Source of the DNA: Bacteroidota bacterium
Lineage (GTDB): Bacteria; Bacteroidota; Bacteroidia; Cytophagales; Cyclobacteriaceae
Direction of reading: 5' to 3'
NCBI GenBank assembly: GCA_023428695.1
Contig: JAEYWY010000028.1
Location: forward strand, 124,001-188,000
DNA length: 64,000 nt
Part shown: in pieces, positions 35,533-46,300 of the stretch
Numbering within the stretch: position 1 is the first letter of the stretch
Layout of the letters: each line of letters starts with the position of its first letter
Made by a program: the position numbers and the translations under genes
The notes under the pieces: model-generated
Told to the model about the DNA's origin: nothing
Seen by the model: only the letters and a program-made list of their open reading frames with translations
The model's database searches: none

Positions 35533-37227
35533 TTAAGCACTCGAATTTCGACGCAGGAATAATTGCAGCACCGAAGAAATCACCATCACAGCTACGCACC
35601 CGATGATGTTAAAGAGCAGATATGCGATCGTCGTCTCTTTGTAACAATAAATGACGATACATTCGCTTATGATCGCGGCCCAAAACACCGCTGTACCGCC
35701 GACGCGCTTCAGGTAAAACGCTGTGAGAAAAATCCCGAGGATCGTGCCGTAAAAAAGAGATCCCACAATGTTGACAAACTGGATAAGGTTTTCGGCAAAA
35801 CTCGCCAGCATAGCAAAGACCATCGCAATGAGTGCCCAGATGACGGTGATGATCCTGGATACCCAAAGGTAGTGCGCGGGTTCCGCATCCGGACGTATTG
35901 ATCGTTTGTAAATATCTACCGATGTTGTTGACGCGAGAGCATTCAATTCCCCGGCCATCGATGCCATCGCCGCCGAGAACATTACGGCGAGCAAAAGGCC
36001 AATGATACCGTGCGGCAGATTGTTTAACACGAAGTTCAGAAAGATGTAGTCGCGGTCCTGGGTTTTGGCGTCAGGCAATGCTGAGGCGATCCTCGACTTT
36101 ACTGCGTCGCGAATTGAGCGCTCTTCGTTTTCCAACGCGAGCACTGCGGACCGATGCCGCGCGATCGCATCTTCATCATTCTGTTTGATTGAACTGACGA
36201 GGTTGTCAACTTCCACGCGCTTTTCATTGTACACCGATTGATACACGGCATCAAGCGAATCCAGGGCAGTTGCCTCTCCGGCCTGGTATGCACGATCCAA
36301 CACCACCTTGTTGTAAAAAACAGGTGGCTGGTTGAAGAGGTAAAACACAAAAACCATTACCCCGATGAAGAGAATGACAAACTGCATCGGGATTTTCAAC
36401 AAACCGTTGAACATGAGCCCGAGTCGACTTTCCGTGACGGATGTTCCACCGAGATAACGTGCCACCTGCGATTGGTCCGTTCCGAAATATGACAAAAACA
36501 GGAACGTCCCGGCGATAAGCCCAGACCATATGTTGTAACGATCGCTCAGGTCGAATTCCAGGTTAACAAGGTTAAGACGACCCAGATTGCCAGCGATATC
36601 AACAGCGTTACCAAATGAAACATCATCTGGCAACATCGTGAATGCCAGTATGCCCGCGAGAATCATCCCGCTCATGATTACGGCCATCTGCTGACGCTGC
36701 GTAAGGCTCACCGCCTTCGTTCCACCAGAAGTCACATAAATGATCACCAGCGTTCCGATCATCACGGTGGTAACCATATTCGGCCAATGCAGAATTGTCG
36801 ACAACACCAGTGACGGCGCAAACAACGTAATACCCGCGGAGAGACCACGAAGTACCAGGAAAAGACCAGCAGCAAGTGTACGCGTCTTCAAATCGAAACG
36901 CGATTCAAGATATTCGTACGCTGTAAATACTTTGAGACGATAGTAGATCGGAACCATCGTTACCGAAATAATGACCATCGCCAACGGTAAACCGAAATAG
37001 AATTGCAGAAAGCGCATACCATCCTCGATTGCCTGTCCGGGTGTGCTTAGAAACGTAATCGCACTCGCCTGTGTCGCCATAATGGAAATACCGATCATCC
37101 ACCATTTCATCGAGTTATCACCTTTCAGATATCCCTCGATGGTCTCGGTTTTTCGGGTTCGCCACGTACCGTAGAGAACGATCGTTGATATTGTCCCAAG
37201 CAGAACGATCCAGTCGAGGAAGTTCAT
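35533..37227 (-). CDS. Sodium:solute symporter (SSS family)
   Basis: A 564-residue transporter with about 13 membrane segments. SSS motifs are visible: the N-terminal GYLKGDNSMKWWMIGISIMATQASAITFLSTPG, a central YVTSGGTKAVSLTQRQQ signature region and LLAVMFSAAMASMAGELNALAS. Between about residues 285 and 375 there is a charged soluble insert. Its ATG follows the stop of the 46-residue gene directly. Substrate unknown; the PIG-L deacetylase two genes upstream suggests an amino-sugar or N-acyl compound (inference). Confidence 0.92.
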   Translation of the reverse strand: MNFLDWIVLLGTISTIVLYGTWRTRKTETIEGYLKGDNSMKWWMIGISIMATQASAITFLSTPGQAIEDGMRFLQFYFGLPLAMVIISVTMVPIYYRLKVFTAYEYLESRFDLKTRTLAAGLFLVLRGLSAGITLFAPSLVLSTILHWPNMVTTVMIGTLVIIYVTSGGTKAVSLTQRQQMAVIMSGMILAGILAFTMLPDDVSFGNAVDIAGNLGRLNLVNLEFDLSDRYNIWSGLIAGTFLFLSYFGTDQSQVARYLGGTSVTESRLGLMFNGLLKIPMQFVILFIGVMVFVFYLFNQPPVFYNKVVLDRAYQAGEATALDSLDAVYQSVYNEKRVEVDNLVSSIKQNDEDAIARHRSAVLALENEERSIRDAVKSRIASALPDAKTQDRDYIFLNFVLNNLPHGIIGLLLAVMFSAAMASMAGELNALASTTSVDIYKRSIRPDAEPAHYLWVSRIITVIWALIAMVFAMLASFAENLIQFVNIVGSLFYGTILGIFLTAFYLKRVGGTAVFWAAIISECIVIYCYKETTIAYLLFNIIGCVAVMVISSVLQLFLRRNSSA

Positions 37228-37368
37228 CTAGTAATGATTCGTTAACAAATAATAAAGGATGATCTGCACGGCGAGAAAGCCCAGCAGAAATGCATACCAG
37301 CGGCGCCAGGTTCCAAACAAGGGAACCTTCCTTTCGAAATCGTCACCGTTGTTAGTATCCATTGCCAT
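37228..37368 (-). CDS. Small single-pass membrane protein, 46 residues
   Basis: Read from ATG at 37368 (second ATG at 37362) to TAG at 37228. The N-terminal 20 residues are polar (MAMDTNNGDDFERKV), then FGTWRRWYAFLLGFLAVQIILYYLL forms a membrane segment. The ATG overlaps the PIG-L stop by one base (TAATG) and its stop touches the symporter ATG (TAG|ATG), so all three genes are tightly coupled. Function unknown; an SSS accessory subunit is a reasonable guess from position. Confidence 0.75.
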   Translation of the reverse strand: MAMDTNNGDDFERKVPLFGTWRRWYAFLLGFLAVQIILYYLLTNHY

Positions 37369-39890
37369 TAATGCTTTTTCTTTTTCCTGGAGACAGGCTC
37401 AGAGACCTCCGCAGGTTTAGAATCATTTGCGAGACTTACGAGATTTGCGAACAGCTTGTATGCACCCGGCACACCTTCAGGAAGTTGCCTGAAGAATGAA
37501 AGGCCCGTGTAAACGTAATACCCTTTTCCATAGGGCGCAACAATGAGGCCGCCCTCCTTCGGTTCGTCCTTTGAGTCGTGCATTGAAAGCAGCGGCGTAA
37601 ATGCAGGATCCCATTTGTCGGGGAAATACAATCCGCGTTCCTGAACCCAGTTTTCGAAATCCTTCGACGTTATCTTGTTTGGTTTGTTGAGGGCGATGTG
37701 ATCCCCATTGATGATACTAACTTCAGCATCTTCCTCCGATACGCGATCTCTGGATATGTGTACCGGGAACGGTGAAAATAATTCTGACTGCATGCCAAAA
37801 GCTGTGTTGTATTGAACGACCATCGTTCCGCCATCTTCTATGTATTTCAGCAGATCCTTCATCATAAAAGGCAAACGCTCATTGGTATTGAAAGCGCGTA
37901 TACCAAGCACAACCGCTTTCAGATCTTTCAGATTGGCATACGTGACTTCCTCGTTGCTCATTTCCCAAACGTTGAATCCCATGTTGCGCAATGCGGCTGG
38001 TACATCATCGCCGGCACCTTTAAGGTATCCGATGCGGCCGGTTACACCATTGAGATTTACTCTGACAATGCGTGCCGTAGCATCGTGCAACAGCGTCTGA
38101 ATCGGAATGTGATCGTAATTGATCACCAACACGCCTTTGCTATGGCTCTTATCACCAACCTGGACAACCGCTTTCAGATCAGCCGTGATCTCTTCTTCGG
38201 ATGGAAATACGGTGAATGTGTAGGATTGCTCTTCACCCGTTGTTCTGAGGTTTACGGGAATCGATGTCGGTTCGGTCCGCCATCCACCGGGAAGATCCAG
38301 TTTCAACGTACCCGATACCGGATTCCTGCTCGCCGACTTTACGACCATTGTCACCTGCCGCGGATCACGCGACGGAAACACGAGCACATCCTGCTTTACG
38401 TTAACGATAACCGGCGGGACAATCTCAAATGGTCTGCTCTGCTCACCTTTAACAGGATCCGTCCATTTGTAGACAAGTGGTTTTCTTATGGTCAGTGATG
38501 TTCCGCCAATTGTAACCTCGAATGTAACCATCACGGCAGGATCACTTTCAGCTTTTCCAATAAGATCACGATCCGGTACATTAAACAGTCCTGTTTCATG
38601 CGGATGCTGCAACCAATACGGTCCGGAATATGATGCATTGGCTGCGATTATTTTATTTGTCTGAAACAGAACAGGGATATTTTCCTGCAGCACTATGGTG
38701 GCGGTAGAATCAAATTTCGTCGCGTTCACGCTGATGCGGTCAATTTGAATCTTAACCGGAGAACGGTTCAATAGTTCGAAACCGAGTCTTACCTGTTCAC
38801 CCGGTGCGACCCAATATTGATCCGGTGTTACTTCAAGATACAATCCGGCGCAATCCTGGATCAGTTGCTCCACCTCTTCAAGTTTACGGTCGCGCCAGAC
38901 TGAAGGCGACAACGATTTAATCATTTTCCGTACTTCAAGTAACGCCGGTGTTATTGTGTACGGTCTCTCTTCGTCAAAGCTTTTGATGATTTCATCAACC
39001 TTTTTTCCGATAGCGGCGCCGTTAGGGATGCGGCTCCAGGTTGTGTTTATACCTTCAAATACGGACCGCGATGCGCTGTCGCCTTTCTGATACTCAAGAA
39101 ATTCAAGTTGACGCCCACGTGTGCCCCGACTGCCAAACCCCTGGCTCTTGTGCTGACTGCGACTCACCGCGGCAATTTCGGAATACGAACCTCCCAACAG
39201 TGGACTAAATCCACCTACATCAATGGCGACCACACCGGGAGTATCTTCTGTGATTGATGAATTCCACCACCTGCCTGTATTTGTATAAAGACGTTTGGAT
39301 TGCCAGACGGATAAAGCGTCGAGTTGTTTGGGAAATATTTTGGGATCAGCCGCCTTGGTGAATGCTTCAATGGCAAGCATCGCGGAAGCGGTATGATGGC
39401 CATGGCCGGCGCGTTCGTCGGGAGGGAACCTTGTGATGATCACATCCGGTTGAAACTTTCTGTACACTTTAATGACGTCGTGAAGTATAGAATCTTTTCC
39501 CCAGACTGAAAAGGTTTCGTCAGCGGATTTCGAGTAGCCAAAGTCCACGGCGCGCGTAAAAAACTGCTGACCTCCGTCAACTCGTCTTGCGGCGAGTAAT
39601 TCCTGTGTCCGGATGACGCCCAGCAAGTCTCTGATTTCCGGCCCGATAAGGTTTTGTCCACCATCCCCGCGTGTCATAGAGAGGTAGGCCGTTGCAGCAA
39701 GCTCTCCGTTAGCCATCGACGCAATGATCCGTGTATTTTCGTCGTCGGGGTGTGCGGCAACATACAGTACGCTGCCCAGAAAATTGAGTTTCCTGAGTTT
39801 AAGTTTGATTGCGGCGGAATTGTTTCGGTTGACCGACTGAGCTCCGGCAAAGAATGGAATGAGTAACAGGAAAAACAGAATGCGCTTCAT
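37368..39890 (-). CDS. Large PIG-L family deacetylase
   Basis: An 840-residue secreted protein: signal peptide (cut after FAGAQ), PIG-L/GlcNAc deacetylase domain with the zinc motif HPDDEN (about residues 45-52) and GHGHH-type distal His, a middle part with NEW3/beta-sandwich features, and a C-terminal glutamine-amidotransferase-like domain (VVLGIRAFNTNERLP...YNTAFGMQ). PIG-L enzymes remove N-acetyl groups from amino sugars or glycoconjugates. Its stop overlaps the next start, so it leads a coupled operon with a small membrane protein and a sodium symporter. Confidence 0.93.
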   Translation of the reverse strand: MKRILFFLLLIPFFAGAQSVNRNNSAAIKLKLRKLNFLGSVLYVAAHPDDENTRIIASMANGELAATAYLSMTRGDGGQNLIGPEIRDLLGVIRTQELLAARRVDGGQQFFTRAVDFGYSKSADETFSVWGKDSILHDVIKVYRKFQPDVIITRFPPDERAGHGHHTASAMLAIEAFTKAADPKIFPKQLDALSVWQSKRLYTNTGRWWNSSITEDTPGVVAIDVGGFSPLLGGSYSEIAAVSRSQHKSQGFGSRGTRGRQLEFLEYQKGDSASRSVFEGINTTWSRIPNGAAIGKKVDEIIKSFDEERPYTITPALLEVRKMIKSLSPSVWRDRKLEEVEQLIQDCAGLYLEVTPDQYWVAPGEQVRLGFELLNRSPVKIQIDRISVNATKFDSTATIVLQENIPVLFQTNKIIAANASYSGPYWLQHPHETGLFNVPDRDLIGKAESDPAVMVTFEVTIGGTSLTIRKPLVYKWTDPVKGEQSRPFEIVPPVIVNVKQDVLVFPSRDPRQVTMVVKSASRNPVSGTLKLDLPGGWRTEPTSIPVNLRTTGEEQSYTFTVFPSEEEITADLKAVVQVGDKSHSKGVLVINYDHIPIQTLLHDATARIVRVNLNGVTGRIGYLKGAGDDVPAALRNMGFNVWEMSNEEVTYANLKDLKAVVLGIRAFNTNERLPFMMKDLLKYIEDGGTMVVQYNTAFGMQSELFSPFPVHISRDRVSEEDAEVSIINGDHIALNKPNKITSKDFENWVQERGLYFPDKWDPAFTPLLSMHDSKDEPKEGGLIVAPYGKGYYVYTGLSFFRQLPEGVPGAYKLFANLVSLANDSKPAEVSEPVSRKKKKH

Positions 39891-39983
39891 TTATCACGCG
39901 GTTAAAAGGCGCATTAACGGTAAAAAAACCATGAAATTCAACAGATAACTTGTTAACAGCTTGTTATCGGCTCGCACCGGTGG

Positions 39984-40427
39984 TTAGATCTTTCCGCGTA
40001 CTTCGTCATTCACCTTATAGGTCCCGTCTTTGTCAAATGAAATGACGATTTGCCGTTTGACGTCCTTTTGTCGGTCATAGAACTTAATGAAGTACTTATG
40101 GGCTGCGACGCCATCTTTGAGATCATCAGTATAGCCAAGTTCGAAATTAACGGTTGTGCTGCGGGAAAGTTGTTTTGACGTCAACACATTGCCGCGTGTA
40201 TCCTGTACCCTGACGCGATATTCGTCTTCAAGGAGTTTCAGAACATTCATTCGCATCGACAGATATGGCAGCGGAGTACTGGGCTGTGGGATGCTGAAAT
40301 CTATTTTATCAGTTCTCGGACGCGGTTTGAATTCAAAGTCCAGAATCAGTTCAAATTCGTCTTTCGCTTTGTACGGGATATCCTGTGCAAAGAACAAAAT
40401 GCAAAATGAAATAACAACGAACTTCAT
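39984..40427 (-). CDS. Secreted hypothetical protein, 147 residues
   Basis: A short signal peptide-like start (MKFVVISFCILFFAQ) is followed by a beta-rich domain (FELILDFEFKPRPRTDKIDF, YRVRVQDTRGNVLTSKQL, QIVISFDKDGTYKVNDE). No family recognised. It lies on the same strand as the UbiA gene upstream (71-base gap) and the PIG-L gene downstream (93-base gap), so co-transcription is possible. Confidence 0.7.
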   Translation of the reverse strand: MKFVVISFCILFFAQDIPYKAKDEFELILDFEFKPRPRTDKIDFSIPQPSTPLPYLSMRMNVLKLLEDEYRVRVQDTRGNVLTSKQLSRSTTVNFELGYTDDLKDGVAAHKYFIKFYDRQKDVKRQIVISFDKDGTYKVNDEVRGKI

Positions 40428-40498
40428 ACACTGTGAAGGTCATAAAAATCAGAGACGTTTTAAAGGAAGATCCGTTCTTTTTATTTAGACGGAAGATA

Positions 40499-41536
40499 TC
40501 ATTCATACGTTTGTTTCAAAAACCAGCGCAAGGCGGGAATGTCGACAAACATCAGGATGCAGAACAAGACCGTGAAAAGTATCAGATAAAGCATGAACCA
40601 TTTACGCGTGTAGAGTTTTTCGGTTCCCTGGACCGGTGAGTTGCGAAGCAACCCGATCCTTAGATACCATGAGAACAAGAGCGCGAAAAAAGGGAAACTT
40701 ACCAGCATCTCAATCCGGTGCTTGATCAGAAAAATACCGAGAAAGAAAGCGCACGTCAGTGCATAGAAGAACATTGAGATAAGAAGTTTGTCTTCCGTAT
40801 AGAATTTGAAGGACTTGCGATAAGCTCCGGCGCGTTCGGGGTCCCCTATTAGACGGTATTCTGCGAAACGTTTGGTCGCCATCAGGAATGCGCCGCCCAT
40901 CCAGTATGCGATCATGATACTCAAGGGCGGAAGACTGCTGACATAGCTGTTGAATGAAAACTCGCTCCACGGAATAGCAGGTGCCACCATAAACCAGCCG
41001 AAAGCAAACCGGATCGGATTGTTCACAGATTCCGAAAGCACGTCGAGGTAAGGGCGGTCTTTGCTTCGCAGCGGCGGAATGTTGTACACACATCCCATGA
41101 ACAGCAGAAAAATCCCTGTGATCAGGTAGTTGAATGAAATCAATGAAGCAAGTGCCAATCCCGCCGCTGAAAGAACAAAATACTGGATATACACGGCGAA
41201 ACGATTGATCTCACGCGTGACAAATGTTCGCTGATTCTTGAGTGGGTGATGCTTGTCAAAATCCGCATCAAGGTATTCGTTGATAACATAGTTCGCAGAT
41301 GCCAGCAAACATGCACTGACCAATCCGACAGTAGCGACAAACAACGCAGATGGTGTCAGACGGATGTTGTACACAGCTATCGCAAAAAGAACACCGGGAA
41401 TGATAAAGATATTCTTCAGCCAATAGTCAGGGCGCATAATCCGGAAGTAATCGGAAAACGTAGCCGGGACACGCGCCGGACCAGTGCTGACTTTGTCGGA
41501 AATGTAAGATTCTGAATTGCCGGGATTGCCTTGCAT
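40499..41536 (-). CDS. UbiA-family prenyltransferase (DPPR synthase-like)
   Basis: A 345-residue membrane enzyme with about nine membrane segments. It keeps the UbiA landmarks: RPDYWLKN at the start, the first Asp-rich motif in NYVINEYLDADFDKHHP and a second region near KDRPYLDV and KRFAEYRL. The opening and the KRFAE motif are most like decaprenyl-phosphate phosphoribosyltransferases, so a polyprenyl-phosphate sugar donor may be made; quinone or heme side-chain roles are less likely. It is downstream of a membrane glycosyltransferase-like gene (95-base gap), which fits such a role. Confidence 0.85.
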   Translation of the reverse strand: MQGNPGNSESYISDKVSTGPARVPATFSDYFRIMRPDYWLKNIFIIPGVLFAIAVYNIRLTPSALFVATVGLVSACLLASANYVINEYLDADFDKHHPLKNQRTFVTREINRFAVYIQYFVLSAAGLALASLISFNYLITGIFLLFMGCVYNIPPLRSKDRPYLDVLSESVNNPIRFAFGWFMVAPAIPWSEFSFNSYVSSLPPLSIMIAYWMGGAFLMATKRFAEYRLIGDPERAGAYRKSFKFYTEDKLLISMFFYALTCAFFLGIFLIKHRIEMLVSFPFFALLFSWYLRIGLLRNSPVQGTEKLYTRKWFMLYLILFTVLFCILMFVDIPALRWFLKQTYE

Positions 41537-41592
41537 ACAGAGACAGAATAATGAAACCTAATAACCGGCCTGGTTTGTGACAGGCGGTTTTA

Positions 41593-41633
41593 CAAAACTA
41601 GACTTTTCCTTTGCAAAACTAGAATTTTCCTTT
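41593..41633. repeat. Two 21-bp tandem repeats at a gene end
   Basis: CAAAACTAGACTTTTCCTTT (41593-41612) and CAAAACTAGAATTTTCCTTT (41614-41633) differ at one base, spaced 21 bases apart. The second copy reaches into the stop codon of the GT-C-like gene. Confidence 0.75.
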
Positions 41634-43212
41634 ACGGGACAAGAGTGCGGCCGTATTCCGCAGGCATGGACGGCGTGTGATTTCGATAAATCACCCAGCT
41701 ACCAGCCTGCCTGACCTTCCGTGCGGCCGGAAAAAATGTTTCTGTAAGGGTTTGACCGTTCTCCCGGGCAAGGAAATATTCGGCAGGATCGTACTTCATT
41801 AGCGGAACAAACCGCTCGTGTGCATACTCCTGGTAAAAGGGCAACACGCTCTCCGGGACAACGCGTCGCACAATGCCAAAGCGATAGTCAATGATCTTTG
41901 ATCCCGCAGTCCCGTGGTGCCACACGATGTAATAGTTCGGAAAATGGATATATACCTTCCTTCCCCTGTACTCCCCATCCCAGATAAGTCCAACCAGTTT
42001 GTCGTCAGGATTGTCAACCTTGAGGAAGGAAGCGTTGAAGTCTCGGTTTTGCCGGTTAAATGTGATGAGGTATTCGCCCCAGACTATCGTAACCACGCAA
42101 AGGAGAACCACCACAAAAGATTTCAGTTGCCGTGCATCGACCTCGCGAACAAGCACGGATCCGATCAGTACAAGCGATAACATCACGATGGTGGAAAACC
42201 GTTGATACAGCGGCGCCTGACCGGGCAGTCTTTCGGGAAGCAGAAAGTAACACGCTACCGATGCCGCAAACAGAACGGTGAGAAAACGATTCTCTCCTTT
42301 CCACGCAACGCTTATCGCCTTTTTCGTGAGTGCCTTGAAGAAAATCAACGGAGCAAGGACCGAAAAGCTCAGCAGCAACGCTACGGCGACACCGGCAAAG
42401 CCTTCGTAGACTGAATAGTTGTCAAGGACTGCCAGGTACAATCGTTTGGGATACTCCGCCCAGAACTCAGAAGCATAATATGTTAGAAGAAAGTCAAACG
42501 TACTTTCCTTTGCGGGATCGTCCTTGAGCCACCACCATGAAGCAATAAACGCGATTAATGGCAACGCCACAGGCAGTCCCTTCACAAAGGATTTGAAAAG
42601 GTTGAAACGATGGTGAATCAACCGTAGCACACCATAAAACAGCAATCCAAGAAGTGCATTCTGGGCATGCATGAAATACAGACAAAGCAACGACAGAGCT
42701 ATCAGAAATTTCCAAAGCAACTTATCGTATCTGAAATCCTGGAGGATAAAAAAGAACAGGAAAAGCAAGACCGGTATACTGATGGCAAATCCGACAAACC
42801 CGAACGTAAGGTTATAGTTGTATGTAAAAACCAAACCCAACAGACCATACCACGGGTTTCCATTGAACATACGGACAAGTAGCAGCAAGGCCAGTTGCAG
42901 CAGTGCGATGTAAAGAATGTGAAACACTTTATTACCAGCTTCGACCGAAGGAAACCAACTGCAGAACAGTGCATGAAAGGTATTCGGATAGTACCACGGT
43001 ACGGGTTTGTAGTATTGGTCAAGTCCGTTATCGGGTGCGCCGTAATATTTGAAGACCGTGGCTTCAGCAAGGTGGTTTGGCAGATCAATAAACGGCAACA
43101 ACGGTACGACAGCGATTAGTATCGCGTTTACCAGAAAGAACGTTATCGATAGTCCCAGGACACTCCTATCGAAACCAATACGCTTAGCATAAAAGGACGG
43201 GGTCAATGCCAT
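41632..43212 (-). CDS. Multi-pass membrane protein, GT-C glycosyltransferase-like
   Basis: From ATG at 43212 the protein has 526 residues with about 11 membrane segments and a soluble C-terminal domain (last 140 residues). An early loop carries LPFIDLPNHLAE, an Asp-x-x-x-His arrangement at the place where GT-C enzymes hold their catalytic acid. It resembles the hypothetical polyprenyl-phosphate-sugar-dependent transferases of many genomes, but I cannot name a family. The frame is open to 43302, with an in-frame ATG at 43242, so the start is uncertain. It probably heads an operon with the UbiA-family gene. Confidence 0.7.
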   Translation of the reverse strand: MALTPSFYAKRIGFDRSVLGLSITFFLVNAILIAVVPLLPFIDLPNHLAEATVFKYYGAPDNGLDQYYKPVPWYYPNTFHALFCSWFPSVEAGNKVFHILYIALLQLALLLLVRMFNGNPWYGLLGLVFTYNYNLTFGFVGFAISIPVLLFLFFFILQDFRYDKLLWKFLIALSLLCLYFMHAQNALLGLLFYGVLRLIHHRFNLFKSFVKGLPVALPLIAFIASWWWLKDDPAKESTFDFLLTYYASEFWAEYPKRLYLAVLDNYSVYEGFAGVAVALLLSFSVLAPLIFFKALTKKAISVAWKGENRFLTVLFAASVACYFLLPERLPGQAPLYQRFSTIVMLSLVLIGSVLVREVDARQLKSFVVVLLCVVTIVWGEYLITFNRQNRDFNASFLKVDNPDDKLVGLIWDGEYRGRKVYIHFPNYYIVWHHGTAGSKIIDYRFGIVRRVVPESVLPFYQEYAHERFVPLMKYDPAEYFLARENGQTLTETFFPAARKVRQAGSWVIYRNHTPSMPAEYGRTLVP

Positions 43213-43342
43213 ACACCTGTAACGGACAAGCAAGGTAAACATTTCGTCGCTAAAGATTGGTGCCAGACGACTCCCGGAGAGTTGCATTCGATTGCAGGGC
43301 ATTCATTTCCGGAACGTCTTCTCGCCGGCTATTAAAGAGAAG

Positions 43343-46300
43343 TTATTTTTGAACGCTAATGACCACGCGTGTTCCCAGGGCCACATCGCCATCCACGAGG
43401 TCTTCAATGGCAAGAGAAATATCCTGATTCCGATTGATAAGTTTGAGTCGCTCTTCGGTTAGTTTCATACCAACCGACCTGTGTGACGAAAGGTTCCTGC
43501 TCTTCATCTCTCGAGCAGCTTTCCGACCAATGCCATTGTCTTCAATAAGGAAGAGCACTCTGTCATCATCGTTGCGGACAGTAATATCAAGTTTGCCCGC
43601 CTCCTTTCGCGCGTAGAGTCCGTGCAGAATCGCATTTTCGACAAACGGCTGGATTAACAACGAAGGAATTTCAATTACTTCGGGGTCAATATCATCATCA
43701 ATAGTAATGGTATACGTAAACTTCGTTTCGAACCGTATGAGTTCAAGTTCGATGTAGTTTCTAAGCATGTCGAGTTCTTCGGAAAGCCGGATCTTGTTGT
43801 TCACCGAGTGGGTCAATATGCTGCGGATAAGTTTTGAAAACGTTGACAGATACGAGATCGCGTTCCGCCGGTCATTTTTGGCAATGTAGTACTGAATTGA
43901 ATTCAGGACGTTGAACACAAAGTGTGGACTCATTACCGAACGCAACGCCATCAATTTCATCTCCCCTACTTTTTTGTTTGCTTCGGCGAGCTCGCGTTCG
44001 TGCAGTAGTCGTTCCGTGATATCGATGATACTGCCACGAATCAAAATCTCATCTTCCGAAGGCAGTTTTACGAGACGCACTTCGCATGGGATTTCCGTTC
44101 CGTCGCGATCAATATGAACCCAGTCGAACGCAATACTACCAAGGCGCGCTGCTTCGCCGATATACTTCTTCGCGAGATCTTCAGAACGCTCACCGCCGGG
44201 TTGGTGTTCCGGGCTTACATCAACAGGTCCGCGTTCAAGCAATTCTTCCCGTGTGAAGTTGAAGAAACGTCCCGCACTCTCGCTGACATCCACGAACTGA
44301 CCAGTAGCGGCATTCAGCAGGACCAGCGCTTCAATGGCGTTGTCAACAAGAGTCCGGTAGCGCACTTCACTGGCGCGGATCGCTTTTTCGGCCTGTACCC
44401 GGAATGTTACGTCGTGCGCAATTACAGCCGTTCCATGAATATTTCCCTGCTCATCGCGCAATGGAGAAATAGTGACCGATACATCCACACGCGCGCCTGT
44501 CTTCTTTACCATGCGCATCTCCGGAAAACGCCTTGATGTGCCCTGACCAATCGCCTCGCTGAACGCATCGCGTTCGTCGCTGTTGTCTTCGGCAAATAAA
44601 ACGCCCATGGACCTGCCGACCACATACTCGGGCGAATAACCAAATATCCGTTCCGCGCCAGGGTTCCAGCTGTTGATGGTTCCATCCAGGGAACAACTGA
44701 CGATTGCATCTTCGGAGGAGTTTACGATAGACGCCAGCAATGCTTCTTCGCGTTCATGCAGTTTTCTTTCTGTGATGTCAACCAGCGTTCCGATAATTGC
44801 ATTGCGCCCTTCGTACACGATCTGACTACCGAAAGCTTCCACCCAGATCGTCTTTCCGTCCTTCGTCAGACCCTTAAGTTCATAGCGCAGACTATCGACC
44901 ATTTGTGTGAGCCTGAGTTGAATGTTATTGTCGACAACTTCCCTGAAGTCCGGATGTATGATATCCATGACCCTGAGTTTGTTCAACACGTCTTCATCGG
45001 TGTAGCCCGTCATCTCTGTAAACGCAGGGTTGACATACCGGAACACGTCATCCTGCACGATGTATACTCCGACAAGAGATCTTTCAACCAGCGTACGGAA
45101 TTTTGCCTCGGCTTCGATGAGCTCAAGCTGTGCGCGCTTCCGGTTCGTAATGTTTTCGATCTGCGTAACGATGTACAACGGTTTACCTACAGCATCGCGC
45201 ACCAGTGACACGGAGATGTTCACCCATACGATTTGCCCATCCTTGTGTACGTAGCGCTTTTCCCGCTGATACGTATTGCGGATACCCGCCACAAGTTGTG
45301 TGAACATCGCCATGTCGGCCTGGATGTCTTCCGGATACGTGATGTCCTTGAATGAGCCGGCAAGGAGTTCGTCCTGGCTGTAACCAACAATCCGGCAAAG
45401 TTCATCGTTGACCTGGAGGAATTCCGCCTCGAGTGTGACAATTGCCATCCCGATGGCGGAGTGCTCGAAGGCGGTCCGGAAACGCGCATCGCTTTCCTCC
45501 TTCATCCGGTAGGCTCTTCGTACGTCGGAAACGTCACGCATGAAGAGCATCAGCTTGTCATCGCCAAACCGTTTTGCGCTCACTTCCACTTCCAGGGTCC
45601 AGCCCCCGAGATGGCGCAGACGCAAATCCGTAAAGAGATGTTCGCCGCGTTGAAGTCGCGGGAGTTCGATCGGTGTCGCACCCGGTTCTACCGGCTCAAC
45701 GAGATCGAGAATACTCTTCGCGACAAGTTCTTCCTTCGTGGCGCCGGTAAGGTTTACCATGCTTTCATTGGCGTCGAGAATCACTCCCCGGGGATCAGTG
45801 ATCACAATCGGAATGAATGCCTGCTCAAAGACGGAACGGTAATTATTCTCACGCTCCCGCAACAGTTTTTCCGACTCCTTATAGTATGTGATATCATGGC
45901 ATATGCCCCGTGTTCCACGCGACTCGTCATCGTAAGCAGGGTACGCATAAAGGCGAATCCATTTGGTATATCCCAACGGCGTGACGGTTCTTATTGTCAT
46001 GTCATACGGGATGCCGCTGTCAACAACCTTAGGCATTTGTCCTGCGAGCAGTTCTGCATCAACAGACGACATAATTTCTCCCAGCTTCAATGTTCCGGGA
46101 TCCGTATCGCGATCAATACCAAAGATGTTGAACATTTCCGCCGACCAGAATGTAAAACCTGTCCCAGGTTTGAATTCCCAGCTTCCAATTCTGGCAATGC
46201 GTTGTGACTGATTCAGGATGAACTCCCTTCGCCGCAGTTCGCGTACGTTGTCGACCAGGGTGGCGTTCATCTTCTGCACCTCGTCGTGGGCGTGTTGTCT

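Noticed and set aside
36238..36529. Short ORFs on both strands in the symporter insert
   Set aside because: Shadows of the symporter's charged insert; no independent support.
45461..46207. 248-residue ORF on the plus strand inside the multi-PAS kinase
   Set aside because: It lies wholly antisense to well-supported PAS domains; its translation has no recognisable fold and is rich in Arg and Cys, as expected of a shadow.
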